Of a DNA stretch of 64,000 nucleotides, positions 1 through 8,142 are shown one piece after another. Origin of the DNA: Pseudomonadota bacterium (GTDB lineage Bacteria > Pseudomonadota > Gammaproteobacteria > Steroidobacterales > Steroidobacteraceae); NCBI GenBank assembly GCA_023423935.1, contig JAFAEQ010000058.1, positions 88,180-152,179 of the forward strand, written 5' to 3'. The position numbers and the translations under genes are program-made. Under the pieces are notes generated by a model. The model was not told where the DNA came from. It worked only from the letters and a program-made list of their open reading frames with translations, and ran no database searches. Every line of letters starts with the position of its first letter. Within the stretch, counting starts at the first letter, position 1.

Positions 1-2057
1 AGGAACTTGCCGCTGCGCGCGCCGGCATCGAGCACGGCCTGCGTCGTTTCCATCAGTTCCTCGAGCGAGGCTTCGTTCTGGACGATCAGCTCGACGTCGT
101 ATTGACCTGGCGTGGGCAACGGCGGATCAAGCCGCGGAAATACGCGCAGGCCGGGCACCTGAGACACCGCTCCGAAAACCTCACCGTACATGTCTTCGGT
201 GGAGCGATCGCGGTGTTCCCAATCCTTCGCTACCAGGCCGCCGAAGCCGCCCCAGCTGGCGGTCAGCGACCACATGAACTCGGTTTCCGGAAACGCGGTG
301 ATCGCTTTCACGATGGTCTGCGAATCGCGATCCGTTGCCTCGAGCGTCGAATCCGGAGCGGACTCGAAGAACAGGCTGATATGGCTCTGATCTTCGACCG
401 GGGCGAGCTCCTGTCGCGAATACATATAGAGCGGCCAGGCAGCCAGGGTGACGATGACGGCGACGAGCACGATGGCCCAGCGGATGCCGAGCGCACCGTC
501 GAGTGCACGGGCATAGGCTCGTGCAACGACGTCGAATGCGCGATTCACGAAGGCAGTGAGCCGCCCTTCGCGGCCATGCGCATGAACGAAACGCGAGCTC
601 ATGACCGGCGACAGCGTGAGCGCGACGATGCCCGATACCACGACGGCCGCAGCGAGCGTGATGGCGAACTCCAGGAACAGCGAGCCCGTGAGCCCACCCT
701 GAAAGGCAATCGGCGTGTAGACGGTCGCAAGCGTGATGGTCATGGCCACGATCGGACCTGCGAGCTCGCGTGCACCGAGCAGCGCGGCATCGACACGGCT
801 CTTGCCTTCGCGCACATGACGCTCGACGTTCTCGACGACCACGATGGCATCGTCGACGACCAGCCCCACCGACAGCACGATGGCGAGAATGGTGAGCAGA
901 TTCAGACTGAAGCCAAACGCCAGCATTACGATAGCGGCACCGACCAGCGACACGGGCATCGCGACCAGCGGTACGAGCGCAGTGCGGATGGAGCCCATGA
1001 ACAGGAATACGACGATGGCGACGATGAGCACCGTCTCGCCCAGCGTCTTCGTGATCTCCTTGAGCGCGCTGCGCATGAACTTCGTGCCATCCCAGACCAG
1101 GCGCATTTCGATGTCGCCAGGCAACGTGGGCTCGATGCGTTTCATTTCATCGCGCAGATGCTGCGCGACTTCGATCTCGTTGGATCCCGGCAGCGGCCAG
1201 ACACCGAGATAGACACTCTGCTGTTCGTTGTACTTCGCGACCAGCGTAGCCTCCTCGGCGCCGAGCTCCACACGCGCCACATCGCTCAATCGCACGATCG
1301 CGCCGTCCCGGTCGGCCACGATCAGATTCTCGAACTCCTCGACGGCGCGCAGGTCGGTGTTGGCCAGCAGATTCACCTGCACGAGGTTGCCTTTGGTCTG
1401 GCCGACGGCGGCGAGATAGTTATTCCGCTGCAAGGCTGCGTGCACATCGCCCGGCGAAAGCCCCCTCGATGCCAGACGATCCGGATCGATCCACACCCGC
1501 ATCGCGAGCGGTCGACTGCCTTCGAACGTGATCCGCTGCACGCCTTCGAGCGTCGAGAGCTGCGGTTGCAGGGTGCGAGCGAGCCAGTCCGTCAGTGCAG
1601 GGACATCGCGATCGCTCGAAGTGAATCCCAGGTAGAAGGTCGCATACGGACGATCTGCGCGCTGCACTTCCACGGCAGGCGGCTCGGCTTCGGACGGAAG
1701 CTCAGAGCGGACCTGCTGTAATCGTGCGGTGATCTCGGCAAGTGCATCGGTGCTGTCGTGATCGAGCTTCAATCGCACCGTGACCGTGCTCAGGCCCGCG
1801 CGGCTTTGCGACTCGACGTAGTCGACACCGCTGATCGAGGCGACGGCGCGCTCGATCGGCGTCGTGAGGAATCCACGCACGGTCTCGGCGCTCGCGCCGG
1901 TGTAGACCGTGGTGATCAGGACGGACGAGCTTTCGATACTCGGGAACTGCTGAACGGGCAGCGTGTGCAGCGCACGCGCGCCGACGAGCAGCAGCACCAG
2001 ATTGGCGACGATCGCCAGGACAGGATGCCGGATGAAAATATCCGTAAACGAACGCAT
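1..2057 (-). CDS. RND-family efflux permease (HAE-1/AcrB-like), 3' end outside window
   Basis: Inner-membrane proton-driven drug or solvent exporter subunit, expected to work as a trimer with the adjacent membrane fusion protein. The frame is open from the ATG at 2057 to the window edge, giving about 685 residues of a family near 1,030. The N-terminus (MRSFTDIFIRHPVLAIV) is the typical first RND helix. The TM4 signature GLVVDDAIVVVENV is visible near residue 405 and carries the paired Asp used for proton relay. The periplasmic porter domain lies between TM1 and TM2. It follows the fusion-protein gene after 78 bases on the same strand. Substrate cannot be told from sequence. The C-terminal third is unseen. 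Confidence 0.93.
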   Translation of the reverse strand, partial: MRSFTDIFIRHPVLAIVANLVLLLVGARALHTLPVQQFPSIESSSVLITTVYTGASAETVRGFLTTPIERAVASISGVDYVESQSRAGLSTVTVRLKLDHDSTDALAEITARLQQVRSELPSEAEPPAVEVQRADRPYATFYLGFTSSDRDVPALTDWLARTLQPQLSTLEGVQRITFEGSRPLAMRVWIDPDRLASRGLSPGDVHAALQRNNYLAAVGQTKGNLVQVNLLANTDLRAVEEFENLIVADRDGAIVRLSDVARVELGAEEATLVAKYNEQQSVYLGVWPLPGSNEIEVAQHLRDEMKRIEPTLPGDIEMRLVWDGTKFMRSALKEITKTLGETVLIVAIVVFLFMGSIRTALVPLVAMPVSLVGAAIVMLAFGFSLNLLTILAIVLSVGLVVDDAIVVVENVERHVREGKSRVDAALLGARELAGPIVAMTITLATVYTPIAFQGGLTGSLFLEFAITLAAAVVVSGIVALTLSPVMSSRFVHAHGREGRLTAFVNRAFDVVARAYARALDGALGIRWAIVLVAVIVTLAAWPLYMYSRQELAPVEDQSHISLFFESAPDSTLEATDRDSQTIVKAITAFPETEFMWSLTASWGGFGGLVAKDWEHRDRSTEDMYGEVFGAVSQVPGLRVFPRLDPPLPTPGQYDVELIVQNEASLEELMETTQAVLDAGARSGKF

Positions 2058-2135
2058 GACTCGCTCCGCGAGATAAAAGAGAACCGCTGCGAGGCTCGAG
2101 GAGCCTCGCCACAAGGATCGAAACGCGAATGTGAA

Positions 2136-3248
2136 CTAGAGGTTGTGCGCGAGCGCCTCAGGCGCATTCTCGAACGTCACGAGCGCTGCCTCACGCAACT
2201 TGAATGAGCCGGATGCGGCCACCTGTTCGCCCTCCGACAGGCCTCGACCGATCACAACTTCGTCTCCCGTCATCGCATCCACCTGCACCTGACGGACGTG
2301 CACACGCGGTTTACCGTCCTTGTCGATTGCGACGACGAACACGTGATCGCCTGCCGGCCCTTTGCGCAACGCGCTCGCCGGAACAGCCACGACTTTCGCA
2401 GGCTCGCCCACAGGAACCTGAACTCGCACCGATGCGCCTGGTACCGCTGCAGTCAGAGCCGCGCTATCGATCCTGGCGCGCACGGTTGCATTGCGCGTCG
2501 TCGGATCGACGCGCGCATCGATCGCAAGAATTCTGGCGCCCACCGCAGGCCCGTCGTTCGTTGCTCGCACATCGACCAACATGCCTTCACGCAAGCGCGC
2601 CGCCACCTGCTGCGCCACGCTGAAGTCCACATAGGCCGACGAATCGACACCCTGGAGCGTCGTCAATAGCGTGCCTTCGTTCAGATACTGCCCCGGATGC
2701 ACATCGGCGATGCCCACGCGCGCGCGGAACGGTGCGCGAATCGTTTTCTTCTCGATCACAGCACGCGTGCGTGCGATCTGTGCAAGCGCAACGTCGCGCT
2801 CCGCCCTTGCCGTGTCGAGCTCCATCTCGGACGCCGCGCGTTGCCCGACCATGCGCTCCATGCGGGCGAACTGCGTCCTCGCGAGTTCTGCCTGAGCTTC
2901 GAGTGCGCGCAACTCCGCCTGCTCGACAGAAACATCGAGGCCGACCAGCACCGTCCCTGCTTCGACGATCGATCCAGGCACCAACGCTACCTGCCGCACC
3001 GTGCCAGAGACTTCATTGCGCACCGTGATCGACTGCAATGCCACCACTGTGCCAATCGAAGTCGTGGTGCGGACATGCTCGCGCGACCGGGCAATGGCCA
3101 CTGCAATCGATTCCGCAGGCTCCGGCTGGCCGGCCGCGACTGCCTCCGATTCAGCGATGCTTGCCTGCTTCCAGGCTGCTAGCGCAGTGCCCGTGCCGAT
3201 GATCGCTCCAATCAGAACGACAGGTGCAATCCATTTACGACGAATCAT
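2136..3248 (-). CDS. RND efflux periplasmic adaptor (membrane fusion protein)
   Basis: A 370-residue AcrA/MexE-type adaptor linking the inner-membrane RND pump to an outer-membrane channel. It has a single N-terminal hydrophobic anchor (about residues 8-26) and no lipobox Cys. A lipoyl/barrel-sandwich half-motif with VRNEVSGTV follows, then a coiled-coil hairpin (about 110-165, rich in AELARTQ), then the second lipoyl half (IRAPFRARVG) and a beta-barrel region. The ATG at 3248 has a strong ribosome site (GGGGAGG, spaced 6). It is first in a two-gene unit with the RND permease. No outer-membrane factor gene is present, so a shared TolC-type channel or one outside the window is likely. Confidence 0.93.
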   Translation of the reverse strand: MIRRKWIAPVVLIGAIIGTGTALAAWKQASIAESEAVAAGQPEPAESIAVAIARSREHVRTTTSIGTVVALQSITVRNEVSGTVRQVALVPGSIVEAGTVLVGLDVSVEQAELRALEAQAELARTQFARMERMVGQRAASEMELDTARAERDVALAQIARTRAVIEKKTIRAPFRARVGIADVHPGQYLNEGTLLTTLQGVDSSAYVDFSVAQQVAARLREGMLVDVRATNDGPAVGARILAIDARVDPTTRNATVRARIDSAALTAAVPGASVRVQVPVGEPAKVVAVPASALRKGPAGDHVFVVAIDKDGKPRVHVRQVQVDAMTGDEVVIGRGLSEGEQVAASGSFKLREAALVTFENAPEALAHNL

Positions 3249-3691
3249 GTATGCCTCCCCAACGACCAGGCGCGTAACTTATGCGGGAGGCAATGAGGCG
3301 CAAATGCGCGCGCGCGAAACTGACTCATGCCGCCGAGGCAGCAATCGGCCTTTCGAGATCGCACTAGAGGTCACGTCGCTACGTGCGGCGCACGAAGGCA
3401 GACGCATGAACAGGATTCGCAGCGCTTTCATACGCCATCGATGACTCGGTGCGATTGATTCGACCAAACTATGTGCGCGCGACGCCGAACAACGATTTGC
3501 TTCTGACCTGATCGCCGCCCGCTATGAGGAATCACACCGGCAACTCGAAAGACACCGTTGCAAACTCACCAGAGCGGCGATTGACGAATGACGCCGAGGT
3601 TTTTCTCGGCACTCGCGATTGACTAATATCGGCACGCGCCCGCGACCCATTCCAAGAACTATCCGAACGATGTTCAGCTTCGGGGGGAGCC
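3249..3691. other. divergent intergenic gap, 443 bp
   Basis: This lies between the divergent RND adaptor and M48 protease genes and should hold both promoters. A 6-bp hairpin (GCCGAG/CTCGGC, 3593-3610) is visible. No convincing gene or sigma70 pair was identified, and none of the repeat arms common elsewhere in the window is present. Confidence 0.5.
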
Positions 3692-5557
3692 ATGAATCAG
3701 GAAGCCTACGAGAACTTCGTAACGCGGATCGAAACGCAAGCGCAACGTAACCCTGGTTTGTATCGCGTGCGGCTGGGCGCCATGGCCGTGCTCGGCTACG
3801 CCTACGTCGCGCTGATTCTGGGACTGTTGCTCTGCGTGCTCGCCCTGTTCGCCCGGATGGCGCTCCATCGTTCCGGAGCAGTCATCGCCGTCAAGCTCGG
3901 CATCCTGGTCGTGCCGCTGGTCTGGGCAGTGCTGGCGGCCATGTTCGTGCGCCTGAGTCCGCCGCAAGGTCGCGAGCTCACTGCGTCCGAGGCCCTGCGC
4001 CTGTTCGACCTGATCGAGGAGATCCGACGAAAGGCAGGCGCTCCCCGCGCGCACAAGGTGCTCATCACGGCAGAGTTCAATGCCGCCGTCGTCCAGCATC
4101 CCCGTCTCGGTGTCTTCGGCTGGCCGCGCAACTACCTGGTCCTGGGCCTGCCGCTGATGCAGGCGCTGAGTTGCGAGGAACTCCGCGCGGTCATAGCACA
4201 TGAGTTCGGTCACCTGTCCGGATCGCACGGCAAGTTCGGGGCCTGGATCTATCGTCTGCGAGCCGGCTGGGCACGCCTGGCTGCTGCGCTCGATCAAAGC
4301 GATCACTGGGGGAAGTTTCTGTTCGTCCCCTTCTTCAACTGGTATGCGCCGGCCTTCGGCGCCTATTCCTTCGTGCAGGCGCGGCGTCAGGAGTACGAGG
4401 CCGACCGCGTGGCGGCCGCTGCAGCAGGTGCGCAAGCCGCCGGTCGCGCGCTCGTACGCGTCGAGTTGCAGGCGCATTTCCTCGAGGCCGAATACTGGAA
4501 AGGCATCTTTCGGCAGGCCGACACTCACCCCGCACCTGACGGTCAGCCCTTTACGGCCATGGGCCAGGCATTCGTCAAGGCCGATCCGCATCAAGCTCAC
4601 GGCACGCTCGAATCGGCGCTGAAGCGAAGGACCGGTTTCGATGATACCCACCCCTGCCTGAGCGATCGGTTGCGCGCGCTGGGCGCGACGGCCTCGCTGC
4701 CCCACCCCATCGATCGATCCGCAGCCGATGAGCTGCTCGGTGGGTTCGCAGGCACGCTCGCAGCCGAGTTCGACCGCGACTGGCGCGAGAACGTCAGCCG
4801 TTGGTGGGAAGGACGTCATCAATACGTGAATGAGTCGCGTGCCCGACTGGCCGAACTGGACACCGCGGCCGGCGAGCTCTCCGTCGAGGACGAGCTCACG
4901 CGAGCCCTGCTGACCGAAGAAGTCCGCTATGGCGACTGCGCGCTGAGGATTCTGGAGTTCCTCGCGCCTCGCGCGCAGGAGCATGCAGGCGTGCTCTTCG
5001 CACTGGGACGGCTGCGCCTGGAGCGCAACGATGAGTCTGGCCTCGGGCTGCTGCAGCAGGCCAGTGAGCGAGACCCGACGCTCGATCAGTCCGCAAGATC
5101 GCTGATCGTGCATTACCTGCACCGGCATGGCCGCAATGAAGAGGCGCGTCCGCACATCGATGCATTGATGGCGGCCGGTCAGCGCGACGAGCTTGCCCGT
5201 CGCGAGCGTGAGCAGCTCAAGCGCGACGACACGCTGCTGCCGCATGAGATGGAGCCTGCGGCATTGACTGCATTGACCGCGCAACTTGCCGGCTTCCCAG
5301 AAATCCGGGTCGCCTACCTGGTTCGCAAAGCGACGCGAACCTACCCCGATAGTCCCCTGTATGTACTCGGCCTGCGGCGACGCACGGCCTGGTGGAAGCT
5401 CGAATCTTCCGGAGCTGCTGAAAAATTGACCGCCCGCATCTGCCAGGAAGTCACGCTCCCCGGCGACACGTTCGTATTCTGCGTCGACGGCGATAACAAG
5501 AGCTTTCGCGCCAAGCTCAGCAAGATCCAGGGTTCGCTGATCTATCGCGCCCCCTGA
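3692..5557 (+). CDS. M48-family membrane zinc metalloprotease with TPR-like C-terminus
   Basis: A 621-residue membrane peptidase. Two hydrophobic segments (about 30-55 and 70-90) are followed by an M48 catalytic domain with HEFGH at residues 170-174 (zinc ligands H170 and H174, catalytic E171) and EYEAD near 234-238 supplying the third ligand Glu. This is the HtpX/Ste24 arrangement. The C-terminal 250 residues are helical and TPR-like, longer than in HtpX, and end in a small basic domain. The start has a strong ribosome site (GGGGGGAGCC just before ATG). Likely role: membrane or periplasmic protein quality control. Its substrate is unknown, and it is not HtpX itself. Confidence 0.88.
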   Translation: MNQEAYENFVTRIETQAQRNPGLYRVRLGAMAVLGYAYVALILGLLLCVLALFARMALHRSGAVIAVKLGILVVPLVWAVLAAMFVRLSPPQGRELTASEALRLFDLIEEIRRKAGAPRAHKVLITAEFNAAVVQHPRLGVFGWPRNYLVLGLPLMQALSCEELRAVIAHEFGHLSGSHGKFGAWIYRLRAGWARLAAALDQSDHWGKFLFVPFFNWYAPAFGAYSFVQARRQEYEADRVAAAAAGAQAAGRALVRVELQAHFLEAEYWKGIFRQADTHPAPDGQPFTAMGQAFVKADPHQAHGTLESALKRRTGFDDTHPCLSDRLRALGATASLPHPIDRSAADELLGGFAGTLAAEFDRDWRENVSRWWEGRHQYVNESRARLAELDTAAGELSVEDELTRALLTEEVRYGDCALRILEFLAPRAQEHAGVLFALGRLRLERNDESGLGLLQQASERDPTLDQSARSLIVHYLHRHGRNEEARPHIDALMAAGQRDELARREREQLKRDDTLLPHEMEPAALTALTAQLAGFPEIRVAYLVRKATRTYPDSPLYVLGLRRRTAWWKLESSGAAEKLTARICQEVTLPGDTFVFCVDGDNKSFRAKLSKIQGSLIYRAP

Positions 5558-5713
5558 GCTGCAGTAACAGATGGCGAGTCAACGCTGCGCGTGCTCGCGG
5601 CAATGGCGCACTGACTTTGTGCGAACCGAAATTTCAACGCCGCGACGCTTGGAAGATGTACAACGCTATGAGTATCATCGTCCCGTCGCGTCCTGACGCT
5701 TCCATGTGACCGG

Positions 5714-6100
5714 ATGACACTCATCGAACTGCCGCGCGCACTCGAAGACTACTTCGCTTTCGCCGAAACAGAGCCGACTCGCAGAGGCCGCCGCTTTTCG
5801 ATCTCGCTGCCCTACTTCAGCGGCGAGCGCATCCACCGTTTGCAATGGTGGTATCACGTCACTCCTGCGCAGGAGCAGATGTTCGAAGGCACCGGCCTCA
5901 TCGTCTTCCGCCAGAGGGCCATCGAACGATTCCGTCGTCACATCGAACGCTGGCTCGCCAACACGGGTCAGCATCTGCACGGTGCCGAGCCCATTCCCTG
6001 TGTGAGCCCATGCGCAGTCGCCACCACCTCAATGGAAGCCGACAAGCCCCTGGCAGAAGTCATTCCCCTGCCGGTCGATCGCATCGCCGCCAGCGCCTGA
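5714..6100 (+). CDS. hypothetical protein, 128 aa
   Basis: I do not recognise this family. The frame has the strong G/C third-position bias of its neighbours over its whole length, which favours a real gene over the overlapping opposite-strand frame. The protein is soluble, with an aromatic central stretch (LQWWYHV), a basic helix (RFRRHIERW) and a Cys pair near residue 100. There is no signal peptide or membrane segment. The ribosome site is weak. It lies 156 bases after the M48 protease and before the pseudokinase on the same strand. Confidence 0.62.
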   Translation: MTLIELPRALEDYFAFAETEPTRRGRRFSISLPYFSGERIHRLQWWYHVTPAQEQMFEGTGLIVFRQRAIERFRRHIERWLANTGQHLHGAEPIPCVSPCAVATTSMEADKPLAEVIPLPVDRIAASA

Positions 6101-6461
6101 TCCCTCGCCGCTGCAACGCGCGTCGTACAACAACACTTCGCGCTTTATCTCGCCCGCGAATAACAGCGCAGCCCTGCGAGTGGTGGCGCGCACGCTCCAC
6201 CGTTTGTATGCAGGCCATCCTTCGCGAGTGACATAACTGCGTCGCCCCACCGTCACATCAGCGGCCGCGAGAACTGCGCTGTCAACGACACCTTCGAAGT
6301 TGGATGCACTCGACACATCTGCCAGACGAAATGAGCCGGCCGTCACATCCCGGTCGCCAAACGGCTTCCTATCCTGCCCTCGCCGACGAATCGCTCACGA
6401 CCCAGCAAGACGATGGACGGGCCATCGACTCCAGTTCGGGTCGCAAAGAAGGAAGGAAGTC
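6101..6461. other. intergenic gap, 361 bp
   Basis: No gene can be supported here. Short frames exist on both strands but lack codon bias and a ribosome site. It presumably holds the promoter of the pseudokinase gene. No repeat arms are present. Confidence 0.45.
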
Positions 6462-7748
6462 ATGCCACTGCACGTCGACACGATCATCGAGAAACTGACT
6501 GACGGCTCGCTCACGCCCGAAGCTGCCTGCCAGGCAGTGCTGCAGGCAACGCAATCCGACCCGAACGGCACGCGTTTCTGGGGACAAAAAATCGAAGCGG
6601 CGATGACTCAGCAACGCATTCCGCGCAGCGTGGCGCGCAGCCTCCTCGATGCACTCGAGGGCTATCCGAGCGATAAGACTGTGTGGATCGACTCCGGCCT
6701 GCCCAGCCCTGCGAGTCGCTCACTCGGCGCCGTTCCCCAGAGCGAGCGATTTCAGGCCGCCGAACGCCTGATCGCCTCCCTCGTCGAGCGCACCAGCAAG
6801 CCCGCACCTCGCACGATTCAATCGATGCCGATGACAGGGCCGGTCGAATGGTTCGAAGGCCGCGCGCTCATCGATGCCCACACCCCGCCCGAAGAGCCCT
6901 TGAACGTCACGCCCGGGACCGTGCTACGCGACCGCTATCGGATCGTTTCGCATCTCGGCGCTGGCGGCATCGGGCAGGTCTTCGATGCCGTCGATCTCGC
7001 AAATGGCGCAGAGCCGGTCACGCTCAAAGTCGTGGCCGTGAATCTGCGTCATCAACCCGGCGCATTCGCCACGCTGCAGGCCGCGGTGCGTCGCACACAA
7101 CATCTTCAGCACGAGAACATCGTGACGATCCGCAACATCGATCGTCATGGCGACAGCGTCTTCATCGTCATGGAACCGCTGCGCGGTCGCTGGCTGAGCG
7201 GCCTGATCCGCGAAGTCCGCGGCAAAGGCCTTCCTTACGACACCGCCTGGCCCATCATTTCAGGCATCGCAAGCGGCCTTGCCTACGCTCATGGACACGG
7301 CATCGTCCATGCGGATCTCAGCCCGCACGCCGTATTTCTGTGCGAAGACGGCACCGCCAGGATCATGTGCTTCGAGCTCGTCCATGCATTGCCGACCAGC
7401 AACGAATCGCTCGACGTCCTCGACACGCTCACCCTGCGCGCCTACACCGAAGCGTACGCGGCCGATCCCTGGGCACAGCATTCCAAACCGCAGCCCGCAG
7501 ACGATCTGTATCCGCTGGGCGTGATCGCTTACGAAATGCTCACAGGCCGCCATCCCTTCCAGCGCTCGAGCATGGCGATCGCGCGCCAGAAGAACATGAA
7601 GTTCTCCCCCATCCCCGGCCTCAACAAACGCGCCGCCCGCCTGATCGAAAACTGCCTCTCATTCGAACGCAACGACCGCCCCGAAACCGCCGACCGCTTC
7701 CTGAAGCGCATGCAGCCGACGTTGGTGGAGAGGATGCTTTCCGCGTAG
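6462..7748 (+). CDS. Hanks-type Ser/Thr kinase-like protein, probable pseudokinase
   Basis: A 428-residue cytosolic protein. The start at 6462 is chosen for the strong ribosome site AAGGAAGG; an upstream in-frame extension has no such site. The N-terminal 150 residues are of unknown fold. The kinase domain (about 155-425) keeps a Gly-rich loop (GAGGIGQVF, about 166-174) and the VAIK-type lysine K189. The catalytic loop reads HADLSPHAV: D285 is kept, but the Lys and Asn of HRDLKPxN are replaced. The DFG position reads CFE, so the Mg-binding Asp is lost. No membrane segment or PASTA domain is seen. I infer a signalling scaffold or very weak kinase. Its last codons are duplicated downstream at 7882-7900. 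Confidence 0.82.
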   Translation: MPLHVDTIIEKLTDGSLTPEAACQAVLQATQSDPNGTRFWGQKIEAAMTQQRIPRSVARSLLDALEGYPSDKTVWIDSGLPSPASRSLGAVPQSERFQAAERLIASLVERTSKPAPRTIQSMPMTGPVEWFEGRALIDAHTPPEEPLNVTPGTVLRDRYRIVSHLGAGGIGQVFDAVDLANGAEPVTLKVVAVNLRHQPGAFATLQAAVRRTQHLQHENIVTIRNIDRHGDSVFIVMEPLRGRWLSGLIREVRGKGLPYDTAWPIISGIASGLAYAHGHGIVHADLSPHAVFLCEDGTARIMCFELVHALPTSNESLDVLDTLTLRAYTEAYAADPWAQHSKPQPADDLYPLGVIAYEMLTGRHPFQRSSMAIARQKNMKFSPIPGLNKRAARLIENCLSFERNDRPETADRFLKRMQPTLVERMLSA

Positions 7749-8142
7749 CACGCGGACGCAATTGACAATTGATAATGGACAATTGACAACGCGGATCGAA
7801 AGAATCCAGCACATTGACACTTGCTGCGGTCCGTCGCGTCATCTCAGCACGTCATGTCTTCGTCCTAGTCGTCATTTGTCCGAGGATGCTTTCTGCGTAG
7901 GCGCGGACGCAATTGACAATTGATAATGGACAATTGACAACGGCGGAATCGAACCAGGCTCAGCATCGTTCGCCTTTGCGCTTACATCGACGTCCTGTCT
8001 TCTGCCTCGTCATCACTGTCCATTGCCATCGGAGAGCATGGCGTCCCCGCCCGCCGTCGCGGCACATCATGTCTTCTTCCTCGGTCTTCTTCCTCGGTCT
8101 TCTGCCCGTTGTCAATTGTCCATTGCCAATTATCAATTCTCT
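7749..8142. repeat. inverted repeat arms, AATTGACAATTGATAATGG family, plus a duplicated copy
   Basis: This 394-bp gap between two convergent genes has no gene. A sense arm (7755-7790) follows the pseudokinase stop. A second near-identical copy (7906-7941) is preceded by a duplicate of the end of the kinase gene. A complementary arm (8108-8138) begins 5 bases after the TonB-receptor stop, so it reads in the same sense relative to that gene. A 13-bp tandem repeat (GTCTTCTTCCTCG, about 2.5 copies from 8071) lies between. Confidence 0.85.

Noticed and set aside
102..1721. Long plus-strand open frame opposite the RND permease (539 aa).
   Set aside because: It is the antisense shadow of a clearly recognisable RND permease; its translation is Arg/His/Asp-rich with no domain.
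3674..5284. Long minus-strand open frame opposite the M48 protease.
   Set aside because: The plus-strand frame carries HEFGH, membrane helices and a strong ribosome site; the minus frame is a GC-rich shadow.
6029..6346. Minus-strand 105-aa frame between the orphan gene and the pseudokinase.
   Set aside because: It overlaps the better-supported plus-strand gene, and has no start signal or codon bias of its own.
7749..8142. Insertion-sequence remnant.
   Set aside because: No transposase fragment or target-site duplication was seen; the structure is explained by repeat arms and a local duplication.
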